DNA of 64,000 nucleotides from Candolleomyces eurysporus (Eukaryota; Basidiomycota; Agaricomycetes; Agaricales; Psathyrellaceae): assembly GCA_027579435.1 (NCBI GenBank), contig JANBPK010001051.1, positions 1-64,000 of the forward strand. Reading direction: 5' to 3'. Positions within the stretch are counted from its first letter, which is position 1. Each line of letters opens with the position of its first letter. The notes below the pieces were generated by a model. The model saw only the letters and a program-made list of their open reading frames with translations, was not told where the DNA came from and did no database searches. The position numbers and the translations under genes were made by a program. Shown one piece after another: positions 45,301-57,289 of this stretch.

Positions 45301-46823
45301 ATGGCCAGTGGTCTCCAACAAATGATTCCTCTCCCGCCACCACCGAAGTCAAGGTTGGGAGTATATCGACAACTTTCAACCATGGCTGGTGTGCATGTTT
45401 CTCCTATGGCGCTCGGTGCGATGAGTATCGGTGACCAGTGGGAGAAGTTTGGGTTTGGGTCTATGACAAAAGAAGATAGCTTCAAGTTGCTGGATGCATA
45501 TGTCGACCTCGGAGGGAACTTTATCGATACAGCGAACAATTAGTGGGTAGCTTCCCATGGTTTATGTTCGTTGCGACTGATCGATTACATTTACACTGTA
45601 GTCAGAGCGAGAGCTCCGAGATGTTCATCGGTGAATGGGCTGAGGCTCGGGGTATCCGTGATCAGCTGTTCATCGCTACCAAGGTACGAACTTCAGCCTT
45701 TTGTCCACTGCTTGTGCTCATTGACACTATTCCGTAATCGCAGTATACCCATAACCCCAAACTCTGGGACCCATCTGTGAACCAGAAGGTCATGTGGTCA
45801 GGCAATAGCATCAAATCGATGCACCTGACGATTGAGAGTTCTCTCAAGAAACTGAGGACCTCGTACATTGATCTGTTCTATGTGCATTACTGGGACTTCA
45901 CGACGAGCATTCCCGAGCTGATGCACGCTCTTCATGCGCTTGTCACGACGCGGAAAGTCCTCTACCTGGTATGTATTTGTGCGACCGAGCTTTCCATTAA
46001 CGTTGCTGATTTTTCATATTACAGGGAATTTCAGACACTCCGGCGTGGGTCGTCACCAAAGCCAACCAGTATGCAAGGTGTAACGCGTTGACTCCGTTCT
46101 GCATTTACCAGGGCATGTGGAACGTGATGGAGCGCTCGTTTGAGAGGGACATCATCCCTATGGCTCGTGACGAAGGTATGTGACCTACTTTCAGTCATTC
46201 CGAGCTTGACTTTTAACCTCTAACTGTGTCTCTCTCTCAGGAATGGCGTTGGCTCCATGGGGTGTCCTCGCTCAGGGAAAGATCCGCTCGGATGCAGAGG
46301 AGGAAAAACGTCGTCAGACTGGAGAAGGCGGGAGGTCGGTTTATGCTGGTTGGGAAAGAACGGAGTCTGAGAAGAAAATCTGTCGGGCGCTCGAAGAAGT
46401 TGCCAAAGAGGTTGGGGCTCAAAGTATAACAGCAGGTACGTCGGTCTACCGAGATGAGAGACTTGTATGATTTCTAATCCTGATTTACAGTCGCAATCGC
46501 GTACGTGATGCATAAAACGCGATACGTCTTCCCCGTCATCGGAGGGAGAAAAGTCGAGCATCTGGTTAGCAACCTCGAGGCGTTAGAGATAACGCTCACA
46601 AGCGAGCACATCAAAGCCATTGAGAGTGTCGTTCCGTTCGATCTTGGGTTTCCAGGGGCAATATTCGTTAGTCGTTCTCATCGTCTTCCCATACTGTTTG
46701 CGGCGATCACTAATACTTACGCTGCTTTTGCAGGGCGATGGCACTTTCTACGGCTCCCGTACTCTTGCCAGTGGACATAGGGAGATTTGGCCGATTGCAC
46801 AGCCAATTGTAGGCCACAAGTAA
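45301..46823 (+). CDS. Aldo-keto reductase (aryl-alcohol dehydrogenase / norsolorinic acid reductase type)
   Basis: Seven exons: 45301-45542, 45602-45683, 45744-45968, 46025-46175, 46241-46435, 46491-46666, 46734-46823 (386 aa). [10 protein letters not shown] and [12 protein letters not shown] supply the catalytic Asp and Tyr; the Tyr codon is split by the first intron. LFIATKYTHNP gives the Lys and [10 protein letters not shown] the His of the tetrad. [25 protein letters not shown] and [13 protein letters not shown] are the NADPH-binding part of the family. The closest type is the fungal aryl-alcohol dehydrogenase/norsolorinic acid reductase group, used in lignin-related aromatic metabolism or secondary metabolism. 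Cytosolic, NADPH-dependent; the substrate is unknown. Confidence 0.93.
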
Positions 46824-47038
46824 TTCAAAGACGCTAGGTCTTTTCAATAAATTGGCTCCCGGGTCTGGTTTTCCGGTTTCGGACGTACAGCTCTCATCGC
46901 GTGCAAGTTAGGGCAATAATAGAATGGCTTGTGTTTGTTGTCGTTATATCGTTCAATGTCATCCCATCCATTGAGTAAGCAGCTCTCTGGTGTCATTGAC
47001 AGCTCCCTTTGATCTGGGCCGCCCGATTCAAGATCATA
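46824..47038. promoter_or_regulatory. Upstream region of GTPase T3
   Basis: Short region containing CTTGTGTTTGTTGTCG (46928-46943), a weaker match to the conserved string found upstream of T6 and T9. It is followed by a pyrimidine-rich stretch and the start codon. Confidence 0.4.
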
Positions 47039-48634
47039 ATGCAGGGGCCGCCTACACTCAGAGGTCTTGAATCTCTTCGGAAAGATGGCGACGTTTTCCT
47101 AGAGGACCTAGCAGAGAAAGAAGATATTGCTATCCTGTACGTACCACGCGGCTTTGATGTCCAGGAACCATTTTGAAGCGCCGTGCAGTGTTGTTGGACC
47201 CACCGCTGCCGGCAAAAGCACGGTACGCTGACCACCTTTCTTCTCCTACGACTGTAGAATGCATTTGATGACCCTCCCTTCCAGTTCATCAACAACATCC
47301 TCCGGAAGACAAAGTCCAAACAGATGGCCAGAGTCAGCGACGGGCTTACATCTTGTACGGATCGACTCGTCCAGTACAGGATTGGGCTCCCGGACGACCC
47401 AACCACGCAGGATCAGACTCGGCGTGTCAATGTCGTGTTGGTGGACACTCCGAGTTTGGATCGTGGATCTGTGCCAGAGGATGCATTCGAGATCCTCCGT
47501 CAAATCGCGGTTTGGCTTGCGTCTCTGTAAGTCATCTGTTTTCTCTTCGGATGCTAAGACATAATACATATAGCCATGCCCAGACACGCTTCCGGTCTCA
47601 ACGTCGGCGCAATTGTATTCATGTACCCCATCTACCGGCCTGGGAGGCTAACAAATATCGACATCGCAAGTTTCAGAGTCTTTCGCAAGCTTTGTGGCTC
47701 TCGAAATTTCCTACGCATCATTGCTGTGACAACCAAATGGGACAAATGCGCAAAAGATGAAGGAGAGAAAAGAGAAAAACATATCTGGTCCGAGTTTTGG
47801 AAAGGGCTGTACTGCAATGAACCCATCCAGGTACATCGCCTTTGCGACACCATTGAATCTGCCTGGGCTGTGTTGCGCTTTATCACTACGAGCGTCGCCC
47901 AGCGTCCGAGCACCGACCCTCTTACCATTCAAAAAGAGATCGTCGTGAAAGGCAAAGCCTTGATGGACACGGAAGCTGCCCAGGTCCTTGCATCAGTCCT
48001 GAGCAATCAGGACGATGGTAGGTTTGGATCCCGAAAGTACCGGTACCCACGCCCCCGTTTATTCTTCTCGTTTCGTCGGGTGAGTCCTCCTTTCTATTTT
48101 GCACATATTCTGAAGTAATAACTTGAATGAAAGGCAAACGTACCTATTTTCCGCCCGACAGAGTCAACCTTCAAGCCTCGTTCCTGGCACTCGTCTATGT
48201 CGACGTCTTCGACTACTAGTAGCTACTACACTGCGCCTACGGATATTATTCCAACGACCCCAAAACACGACCGATCTGTCCCGGGAGAATCCCCAGCTAG
48301 CAGGACTGCATCGCGGTCGCATTCAGACGACCAGCTGGATGTTTCAACGTCATTTGAACCTTCATTTACTACGACTCCCTCCGCACCCGCTAGCGCCACT
48401 TCCTCGTCAACGACTCTAGTAGGGGGCGGAGCTTCCAGTCGCCCCCCTCCAATGGATTCATTCGAACCCGCGCAAGAGACCCACCAAAACACACAATTCT
48501 TTTCCGGTGCCAACGGGTTTAGGATGGGGAACATTGAATTTAACAACGTCAACGTCACTGTCAGCATTAGGAACGTTCAAGCAGAAGAAATCAGCGTCAA
48601 TATTCATTTGCATCCCGGACACGTAGGGCCTTAA
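47039..48634 (+). CDS. P-loop GTPase T3 (tailed class), first gene of triad 1
   Basis: Exons 47039-47136, 47189-47222 (34-nt P-loop exon), 47285-47526, 47584-48079, 48134-48634 (456 aa). P-loop GPTAAGKST; SCTDR as switch I candidate; G3 reads DTPSLD, lacking the usual Gly; G4 is canonical TTKWD. The GTPase part is followed by RLFFSFRR and an Arg/Ser/Thr/Pro-rich disordered tail. The tail ends in SGANGFRMGNIEFNNVNVTV and IHLHPGHVGP. Compared with T6 and T9 the tail lacks the Cys cluster. The acceptor of exon 4 (catgcccag) was chosen because it alone restores the conserved frame. It is followed on the same strand by an S- and an M-class GTPase. Confidence 0.88.
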
Positions 48635-49177
48635 GGCTTTAAAGGCAAGTTGGTGTACCTATTCATCACCCGTATGCTCCGGGTGGCATCCGACAGAATG
48701 TTGCTTTGTATTTAGCGTTTCTACGTATATAGGAACAGAACATGAGTCACTGGTGCAGTACCCTAAGTCTCTTGGCGCACATGCTAACATCCGTCGTGTA
48801 CCCCGCCGGACAGTTAATTGACGTTGCACAGGAGCGCTGATGTCGTGATCAGCATGAGCCATGCGGCTTACACGAGTCCAGGGTGAAACGTGCTGATTTG
48901 AATTGGGATGTCAGAGCCAAAATCGCGCACGCACATCTCAATACCCATCCTGTTTCCACGTTTTTTCGGGGCGCTGATTTTCAGATAATGTCTCAGCCCC
49001 ACTAACTTTAATTGGGGTGGGATCATCACTATCCGTCGCTGCAACGTGCCCTTTACCTCGAGCAACGGTTACACAATACGATAGTGCGGCGTGTTATCTT
49101 ATATACTCCAGCCCTCAATATTGCCCTCTCCCTTGTGCCACTGTAACGCCCGAAAAAANCATCTTCGCAAGTTAAGG
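48635..49177. promoter_or_regulatory. Upstream region of GTPase S4
   Basis: About 540 bp; contains TTATATACTCCAG (about 49099-49111), the counterpart of the TATA-like element of the other S-class genes, about 75 bp before the start codon, and CCACGTTTTTTCGGGGCGC near 48958. An ambiguous base follows an A-run at about 49159. No coding region. Confidence 0.45.
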
Positions 49178-50269
49178 ATGAGAGGACCAGATGAAGCTAG
49201 TGTTCACAAAGAGCAGGCTCGATGCGAAGACATCCTTATCCTGTGCGTCAATCCCTTCCTTCGTAGTATCAAAGCATTGAATAATTTCCAGTGTTATGGG
49301 CTCTATAGGCTCTGGAAAGAGTACCGTACGCACTTGTGGTTACTTCGATAGTCGCGGTCACTGGGCTGACCTCACCTCGTCAATGGGACTAGTTCGTCAA
49401 TAACGTTTTGGACGAAAGTCTGGCCCCTTGTAGTGATGGATTGGCACCCTGCACAACCATGCTAGCAGACTATCACGTCCATATCCCCCCNTGACGTTGC
49501 GGATCGCTACCCGCTAACAAAAGGAAAGCGTTTCTTCCTGGTAGATACTCCAGGATTCGACAACGTGTCACTTTCCGATACCGAAATTCTCCGTCGATTA
49601 GCTGTCTGGCTTGCCTCAGCGTGAGTCTGTATCCAAATGGCCGTTCGTAAATATCATTGACCCCATTACAATCGACACTCATGAAATTCTAGGTACAATG
49701 CTGGCATGAAGGTTGGCGGAATCGTTTACATATATCCAATCTATCCTGGACGGATTACATGGAACGATTGCGCAAACATCAAGGTATTTCAGAAGATCTG
49801 CGGCGTCGGAGGACTGTCCAAGGTCACTCTGGCAACAACCCGGTGGAGCTCCTGCCGCCCACAGAGTGGAGAGAGCAGGGAACAAGAAATCTGGCGTAAC
49901 TTCTGGAACGGGCGCGCCGATGCTCCGCCCCATTCGACAATGGCGCGGCTAGGGAACTCACGTCAATCCGCTTGGGCAATCATAGAATCTATCTTCAAGT
50001 CAATGGCAGGCGATGGAGTTGTTCTTGCCCTTCAGAGGCAGCTAGTCGACAAAGGGAGGATCTTCCAACAGACGGACGCCGCTCAAGAGCTCAGGGCCAA
50101 GATAATACGCCTACTCAAGGACACCATGGGTGAAGGCCCTAGTCCAGCCGTGAAGGAACGTCTGGAAGAACTTTCTGCGGAAGCTAAGGCGCTGAAAATC
50201 CCGATGTCCAGGCGTATTCAGGCCCTCTTTAGCATTGTGAGTATATTTTTCCAAATCACAGCCTTCTAG
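49178..50269 (+). CDS. P-loop GTPase S4 (short class), triad 1
   Basis: Exons 49178-49242, 49292-49325 (34-nt P-loop exon), 49393-49620, 49693-50236; the last exon is not resolved (reading on gives a stop at 50267-50269; spliced paralogues end in Tyr-Gly). The P-loop is GSIGSGKST, so the GPTG start is altered. PCTTM as switch I candidate, DTPGFD as G3, TTRWS as G4. The C-terminal helical region has REQEIWRNFWN, LQRQLVDKGRIFQQTDAAQE and LSAEAKALKIPMSRRI. An ambiguous base at 49491, next to a C-run, breaks the frame and is almost certainly an extra base. Same-strand neighbour of T3 and M5. Confidence 0.82.
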
Positions 50270-50697
50270 CTCAGGAGTGTATCGGTATAGATAACCTGAA
50301 GAGGACTAATTTGGCTCCGATTTTTGACGTGCAAAGAGGTGTTTTTCCCTTCAGCGCTCTCCGCTCGTGCACCGTGACTTGACGGCGGTGATATGAAGCC
50401 TCATGGTGTGTATATATCAACGTATTGAATTGTCTTGTAGTAGTCTACTTGGAAAATTTTGTTACACGAGGCGACATGAGGCGTGGTAGGTCTTTTCCAT
50501 CAGTGATGTTGTACATTTTTGAGGTCGACACTCCTTGCGCCGTGCGGTCTCCACGAGTCTGTTACTGAAAACCCGAGGCCGCTTTGGCCGTTTATATTAA
50601 GCGATCGAGCGGCGCACCATGTCGCGCCTTCACTCGAAACCTTCTCTCTTCTCATACAACCGATCATCGATTATCGTTCCACCCAGTATCTGTCTCG
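50270..50697. promoter_or_regulatory. Region between S4 and M5
   Basis: About 430 bp without a supported ORF; includes GTGTATATATCAACG near 50405, a possible TATA element of M5, and a pyrimidine-rich stretch before its start codon. Confidence 0.35.
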
Positions 50698-51631
50698 ATG
50701 GCTAGAAACAGGGAAGACCCCAATTTCAGAGAAATAGCCAGGAAGGCTAACCCAGGAGATGTGTTCATACCGTAAGAATTTGCCTCAATGATGAGCAAAC
50801 GTAAATTGAGGTCTTTTGAATAAATAGCATCATCGGGCCATCTGGACATGGCAAGAGCACGGTGCGTTGAGTGTTCATTTCCCTATGAGCGAGTACCTGA
50901 GACTCCGTACGTGTTTAGTTTATTTTCAACATTTTGAAATCCAGTCGCGATCCTGGAAAACCAATGGTCGATGACGGGCTGGAAAGTTGCACTACCACGA
51001 GCCAAATGTATCTCGTCGAGGTCCCGCACGAGCGGGTCGCCGTCGCAGAGCTCCTCAATGGAAAGCGTCTCTTTTTAGTGGACACTCCGGGGCTCGATAC
51101 AGCTCATATGACTGGTGCGCAACTCCTGACGGACATCAGGGCATGCCTTACACTGCTGTGAGTGATAGCCACGTTCACGAAGAAAGCTTCACTGATGAAT
51201 TTGAGCGAAGTGTTGGCAAGAAGCTGGAATTGGGAGGCGCAATTTACGTGTATCCAATATCCACTACTCACACGATGACTGAGCGACAGAACCAAATGAA
51301 ACTCGAACGGTTGTTTGGGAGAGACGCCCTCCATCGTGTAATGCTAGCGACGACAAGATGGAACTTGGCCGGCCCATCTGATGATCAGAAGGAGGAACGT
51401 TTTTATCACCTGCAAGAGCAGTGGAATTCAGTCTTCCGTCTGGATGACGCAGAGGAATCCGCCTGGAAGCTTCTCGAGGGAGTACTGGAGCGATCAGCAG
51501 TGTCGGACCAGGTTCTTCAAGTCGAGCCGGGAGACCGGAAGAAGAAAGGTATATGGCAGACCAGCTGGTTAGGTAAACGGGTTGGGAGAGCCTTTACGAA
51601 TTTATTCCGACGGAGCTCGAGCTCTGAGTAA
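50698..51631 (+). CDS. P-loop GTPase M5 (minimal class), triad 1
   Basis: Exons 50698-50771, 50828-50861 (34-nt P-loop exon), 50919-51157, 51211-51631 (255 aa). P-loop GPSGHGKST, SCTTT switch candidate, DTPGLD as G3, TTRWN as G4. GAIYVYPISTTHTMTERQNQ replaces the YPIYPGRIT segment of the S class. The C-terminus is short and basic (WLGKRVGRAFTNLFRRSSSSE), possibly an amphipathic membrane- or partner-binding helix. Same length as M8. The acceptor gcgaag at 51210 was chosen because it restores the conserved frame (VGKKLELGGAIYVYP). Confidence 0.87.
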
Positions 51632-52151
51632 TTCGATTTGTACTAACCCGAGCTCCTGTAATACTGATACATGGTAGCTACTGAAGAATGCGTGTACTTA
51701 GACCTCCTCATACCTGGGCTCCCAGAGCCAGGTACATAGCACTGCGTAGAGCCTTAGAAGCTTGAATCATACCGAGAGGGAGATAGATCCTGGGAGCGAG
51801 AGCTCAGAGAGGGAGAAATGAAAGATTGAGATAGACTCCGTCCGAGCTTAAAATTATGGCGCCGTCGACTCATCGGCAACCCGTCACAGGTTAAGTGTTC
51901 CTCTTCCCTGGCGGCTGAAGAAGTCGGAATTGCAACAGTGAGTCGACTCCAGATACTTACTGATCATGAAGCTGACAGAAAGATGTCCGGTTTTGATGGC
52001 AGTTAGCCTTCGGCTACGCTCTGGATTTCGGACTTTAAAACAGGTACACATGTACAAGATGTCATTGTCTCGTGTTTGTTATCGTTACACTCACCAATGC
52101 AAGCTTACAAGTATCCGTCTACCTCTACCTGTCTAAACCGCCGAAGTCAAA
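51632..52151. promoter_or_regulatory. Upstream region of GTPase T6
   Basis: About 520 bp between triads 1 and 2. TTGTCTC-G-TGTTTGTTATCG (52065-52084) is shared with the T9 upstream region (one difference) and lies 87 bp before the T6 start codon. No coding region. Confidence 0.5.
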
Positions 52152-53981
52152 ATGCAGAGCCCGAGGCGACAAAGGGGTCTTGATTCGGTAAGGAGGGATG
52201 GTGATGAAAGGCTAGAACACGTGGCAGCGAAACACGATATTGCCATTCTGTATGTCCTGTGTTTTATGGAGCTATGACTGGCTTTGACACATAATAGTAT
52301 AGTAGGTCCTACCGGCGTTGGAAAAAGCACTGTTCGTCCTACTATGTTCATTCGCATGCCCTTAGTTATTCACAAGGTTTTCTTAGTTCATCCGGAACAT
52401 CCTCCGGGCGGTAAATTCCAATCTGAACCCCAGTGTCAGCGACGAGCTCCTGCATTTCACGGATCGCGTAACCCAATACAAAGTTCATGTGCCTAGCGTG
52501 CCTAATCGTCACGTCATATTGGTGGATACCCCGAGTTTCGATCGCAAATCCGGGGACGACGCCTTGGAGATTCTTCGTCAAATCTCGTCATGGCTTGCAT
52601 CTCTGTACGTTATAAGACTTTCTCCTTGGTGCCAAAAGATGACCCCATATCCAGCTACTACGCTGGCTACAAGGTCAGCGGGATTGTGTTCATGTATCCC
52701 ATCTACCCTGGGAGGCTAAGAAGAATCGACATCGCAAGTTTCCGGGTATTTCACAAGCTTTGTGGCTCCCGCCATTTCCTACGCATAATCGGTGTTACAA
52801 CAAAATGGGACAGTTTTACTGCCAGTGAAGAAGTTGGGGAGAGCAGAGAACGGGATATTTGGAAAGGTTTTTGGAAAGAGGTCCGCCACCGAAATGAGCC
52901 GAACGCAACAAATCGCCTTCGCGACTCCGCCGAACAAGCCACGAATGTGCTAAACTTCATCCTCCACCAATGCGATTCCGTGCGCGGGGATCTTCCCCCT
53001 GATCCTCTCGCCATTCAGAAAGAAATTGTGGACCAAGGCAAAGCCTTTCTGGACACGGGCGCTGCTAGGCTGCTGACATCGCTGCTCATCAACAAGCACG
53101 AAGATCCCAGAAGATACTCTATATCTCGCCTCATCTTTCGGTTTCGTCAGGTAAGAATTTTCAACTTTCTCTGTTTCTTCGTCAACGTGGATCAATGACC
53201 TGTACCGAAGGCGACAGAATCAATCGCGGTTGTAACGGAGTCTGGTATCGGGGTGGAAGTCTCGCATCATCATCATGATGAGGCGACTCCAAGTATCAGA
53301 GTGGAGGAAGTAGAGGAGGAAGCCGGCTCCACAAATTCGAACACTAGCAACGCCGGCCTCCTGTCTCAGTCTTATAGCGGTCAGCAACATTGCAATTCAT
53401 GTACCTGTTTTCTACACGGTAAAGAAGCTGAACCAGCTTCCCGTCAAAGTTCCACGCAAGAGCTATCTCCCAGTGCCAGATTCTCTATAGCTTCAAACGG
53501 TACCAGCTATCACACCGCCCCAAGTATCCCAGCAACACCAACGGACGTGAACACTATACCATGGCCGTCTTCTTTCCCAGAAGAAGACCCACTGTCAACC
53601 GACCATCTTCGCCCTGCATCGGTGTATCTGGGTGTTTCGGTTTCCACATCGTTCTCTTCCTCGTCTAGCACACTCCTCCCTGCCGCCAACCCCAGGTCAC
53701 CTCCGAGCGACACTTCTTCATCGACCACTTTACACGAACCCTATACTCAAGCACCCTCAATTCGGATGAATGCCGAACACACTGGTGCCTACACCCAACA
53801 ACGTGTGCAACTAGGCCTCCTGGAGGGTGCCAGCCAATTTACAACTGGCGACATTCGAACCAATCAAATCCAAGGGTCGAACATTCGTATTAATGGGTCG
53901 AATAATACAGTCAATATATACCATTGCTCAGGCTGTTTTCAAGGCGTCCGTCGCAGGCGAGCCGGTCTTGGTACTAATTAA
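52152..53981 (+). CDS. P-loop GTPase T6 (tailed class), first gene of triad 2
   Basis: Exons 52152-52249, 52298-52331 (34-nt P-loop exon), 52387-52604, 52655-53150, 53211-53981 (538 aa). P-loop GPTGVGKST; G3 reads DTPSFD; G4 is canonical TTKWD. The switch region is changed (HFTDRVTQY where T3 has SCTDRLVQY). Tail: a His run (SHHHHDE), acidic EEVEEEAG, an internal CNSCTCFLHG, long Ser/Thr/Pro-rich stretches, then EGASQFTTGDIRTNQIQGSN, INGSNNTVNIYHCSGCFQG and a basic end RRRRAGLG. The longest member. The Asn/Ile/Thr-rich end predicts strong beta aggregation potential. Confidence 0.9.
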
Positions 53982-54418
53982 ATCATTCTTGGGACTTACT
54001 TTCTCTCGAGATCGTGCTACTTTATACCTATAGGGATTCCCGCGACAAACTCTGTTATGATTGTTGACTTTGCTTACCTTACTTATCGCCCCTTCAACGA
54101 TCGTCCTCCCTTTGTCTCCCCGAATCGTTCCAGTCATGTGGTAAACATGAGGCTCAACACTAATAGGTTGGGATGCCTCGATTCTGCAGTTTTCACATTC
54201 ACCATGCGCTTTCCACGTTTTCGCGCATCGTGATTTGACAAGCTAGCTAGTAAGTGTCGTTTTCCGGATCCATATATGACTCGGAACTGATTCCCTCATC
54301 ATCAATCACCAGACAACGTGTATTCCCTCAACCTTGGATGTCAGAAGATAAGACTGCGCAGCATGGGACGCCAATTATATACCAGACCCCAAGATAGTTC
54401 CCCCCTTGCCGACACAAT
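53982..54418. promoter_or_regulatory. Upstream region of GTPase S7
   Basis: About 440 bp. From about 54115 it is near-identical to the S1 upstream region. AATTATATACCAG (54373-54385) is a plausible TATA element 46 bp before the start codon. Confidence 0.5.
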
Positions 54419-55558
54419 ATGCCCAGGAAAATGGAAAATATTCGCAAGCCAAATGATGTGTTCGTTTACAAAGACCCGGCTCGAAGTGATGACATTCTCA
54501 TTCCGTACGTCTTCCTCTTTTCTCGAAGATATAGACTGATCGTACAGGATCTCAGTGTTATGGGTCCTACAGGGGTTGGAAAGAGCTCTGTACGCAGCCA
54601 TACCCCCTTTGTCTGAACCCCCAGCTAACCTGCCCTCGTCGTTTTGTAGTTCATCAACAACATTTTCGAGAAACTAGGATCGTCTCAGCCCGCTAAAACG
54701 AGTGATGGATTTACATCGTGCACGACCACAGTGGGAGACTACCGAATCGAAGTCCCATCTGACGTCGCAAATCGCTTCCCCTCCGCGAAAGGAAGGCATC
54801 TCGTCCTCGTAGACACGCCAGGATTTGACAATGTATCTGTTTCTGATACGGAAATTCTTCGTCGACTGGCGGTCTGGCTGGCATCGGCGTGAGTTTGTGT
54901 CTACCAGTCAGCCGGCATCAACTCAATTTTCTAACACGTTGATAAAATAGCTACAACGCCGACATGAAAGTGGGCGGGCTGGTTTACATGTACCCAATTT
55001 ACCCCGGCCGTATCACCAGAGACGATATTTCGAACATCAAAGTATTTCGGAAGATTTGCGGAGAAGGAGGGCTATCTAAGGTCATCTTGGCTACAACACG
55101 ATGGAATACGTGTCCGGAACAAATTGGAGAGAGTCGAGAGAAGGAAGTTTGGGATAGCTTTTGGAATGGCTGTTCAGACGCCCGGCCCCAGGAGAAGTGG
55201 ATGGCGCGCCTCAACCACTCCCTTGACTCCGCTTGGGAGATCATCGAAAATATCCTAGAGAGGACGGAAGGCAGTGGTGTTGTCCTTGCTCTTCAGAAGC
55301 AACTCGTTGACAAAGGGAAAAGCTTGCCGCAGACGGATGCCGCTAAAGAGCTGAGGGCGAAGATATTGCATCTGCTCGAAGATTCTGGCGCTGACAATAG
55401 CCAGGCTCGGAAGAAGCGCTTGGAGGAGCTTGCACAGCAAGCCAAGGAGCTGAAAATTCCTTTATCCAAGCGAATTCAAGGGTATATCGGTATTGTGAGT
55501 GTTATGTTATCTTCTCGAGACTGCTCTCCAGGCTCAGTGACTTTTCCAGTATGGATGA
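54419..55558 (+). CDS. P-loop GTPase S7 (short class), triad 2
   Basis: Exons 54419-54504, 54556-54589 (34-nt P-loop exon), 54650-54888, 54951-55494, 55550-55558 (303 aa). P-loop GPTGVGKSS at about residues 32-40, SCTTT as switch I, DTPGFD at about residues 95-100, TTRWN at about 168-172. The C-terminal helix has RKKRLEELAQQAKELKIPLS. The final exon encodes Tyr-Gly-stop (TATGGATGA). Close duplicate of S1 in both coding and flanking sequence. It lies between T6 and M8 on the same strand. Confidence 0.9.
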
Positions 55559-56073
55559 GACGGCGTCCTCAGGAACGTCCACTGCGTCCTGCATGTGTTG
55601 CGTTTTGGTTCTAGATTTATGTAACCTAGCTCGTTAGGCGTTTCTTCCTTTACGCCTATCATACATTTTCTGATCACTCCACGTCCCAACTTCAAGCGCC
55701 ATGGTCCGACCCGAGATTGAAGTATGTCAGTACCTACCACGCCTTCACCTCGTTCACCATGTTGTGACCACGAGAGTGCCAAATCTTCGGGTTTGAGCAA
55801 GCTTTGCGTCGTATCAAGAGGCAGTGGCAGAGTAGTGTGGACTACACGAGGAAGTGATCGATTGGCGATGATATATGGATTAGCTACGCAATAATATTCC
55901 GTTCAGAAATTCGTTTCACGGAATCCACGTCTTCCTTGCGGCGTCCATGAGTGAGTCTGTGTATCGAGCTCGACGCGTCGCTGACTGATATTAAGGCCAC
56001 TCGCTAAACAATGAAGCCCTCATAGCCTAACCTAGAACCTTCTCAACTCTCCCGCAGGCTACCGTTCGGATCG
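55559..56073. promoter_or_regulatory. Region between S7 and M8
   Basis: About 515 bp, related to the flanks of S1 (25101-25560) and S10. It contains a pyrimidine-rich stretch before the M8 start codon (ACCTTCTCAACTCTCCCGCAG). No coding region. Confidence 0.4.
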
Positions 56074-57010
56074 ATGCCTCGAAATCAGTGTAAAGCTGCA
56101 GCGAGAAATGCACGCCCGGACGACGTTTTTATACCGTTAGTCATATCCTAGCTTACGAATGATCTGGTTGAGTAATTTCGTTTTTTACCCATAGGATCCT
56201 AGGACCATCTGGGCATGGAAAGAGTACCGTATGTATTGTCAACCTTGTTACGATAATTGAGGTCGCTCACTGAGGGACCTGAAACGTTCAGTTTGTTCTC
56301 AATCTTCTGAACTCCTGTCCTGGTCCGGGCACGACGAGACAGTCAAGACCTCAAATCCATGACGGTCTGAGCGCTGCCACCAAGAGGTGCCAGATTTACT
56401 TTGTCGATATTCCAGACTCACGTGGATCACTCAAAGCCCATCTCCCGAGAGGACGTCTCGTTTTGTTGGACACTCCTGGCCTCGATACAAGTGAACTAAC
56501 AAGCGAGGAGATTATGAAAGACGTGAGATCGGCCCTTAAATGCCTGTAAGGACACTTTACAAGTAGTAGTAAAAATATGTGGAAACTCACAGAAACCTCA
56601 GCGTCAAGAAGAACTTGGCTCTCGCCGGCGCTGTTTACGCATACCCAATCTGCAATGATCGCCATACGATGACCGAGGAGGAGAACCAGTCCAAACTCGT
56701 ACGCTTTTTTGGTGCGAGTGCTCGTACAAACGTGGTTTTAGCAACGACCAGATGGGACTATCCAATGGACGACAATGATAGAATCGGACGTCAACAAGCA
56801 CTCTCGAACGATTGGGAGGCAATGTGCCGTCTGGAGGATTCAGAAGACTCAGCGTGGGAGCTTGTTGGAACACTTCTGAGACGGTATTCCTCAAGACAAG
56901 TACCTCAGCTGCAAGAGCTAAGGCGCGCAAGGGATCTTGCCCCGAGCAGAAGTGGATTACTAGGAGCGCTTATTCCTTGGTTTAGAACCCTTTTCGGCAG
57001 GGATTTGTAG
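56074..57010 (+). CDS. P-loop GTPase M8 (minimal class), triad 2
   Basis: Exons 56074-56135, 56195-56228 (34-nt P-loop exon), 56292-56545, 56593-57010 (255 aa). P-loop GPSGHGKST; G3 DTPGLD; G4 TTRWD. GAVYAYPICNDRHTMTEEEN matches the M5 insert. The usual SCTT is replaced by SAATK, so the switch I threonine is displaced. The C-terminus is basic and hydrophobic (LLGALIPWFRTLFGRDL), reminiscent of an amphipathic helix. The exon 1 sequence MPRNQCKAAARNA matches the partial gene M11. Confidence 0.88.
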
Positions 57011-57130
57011 TATGCAACTTCTCACGTCTATATGAACAATATGCGATATGCAATTCAAAGCCTCGAAAAGCTACGAGAAACGAAAACAAATCTAGTAGGA
57101 GAACTCACGCAGATCGTCTACTAGTGCACT

Positions 57131-57240
57131 GTATGGAAGATTGGTGGCATGAGCCTATTATAATATGGTGTTGTGGTTTGTTGAGAAGTCGAAGCTGGCA
57201 GCGGTAAAGTGGGAGTAATCTAAGCTTTTAAAGACACACA
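57131..57240 (+). pseudogene. Fragment of a wax-synthase gene 3' end
   Basis: ATGGAAGATTGGTGGCATGA and GGCAGCGGTAAAGTGGGAGT, followed by TAATCTA, match the last 80 bp of the gene at 40101-41543. This fragment is the left end of the duplicated block that also carries the exonuclease relic. Confidence 0.75.
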
Positions 57241-57289
57241 GAGAAGAAAGAGTATCCATCGTTTTTCTCGGAAGTCGAAACTCTGAAAT

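Noticed and set aside
47531..47583. Frameshift in GTPase T3 before the segment ASGLNVGAIVF
   Set aside because: Using the atatag acceptor gives the wrong frame, but the next acceptor, catgcccag, restores it, so no lesion is needed.
54419..55558. Classifying the GTPases as septins
   Set aside because: They lack the septin-specific elements and have a shorter G domain; AIG1/TRAFAC-like is the safer description.
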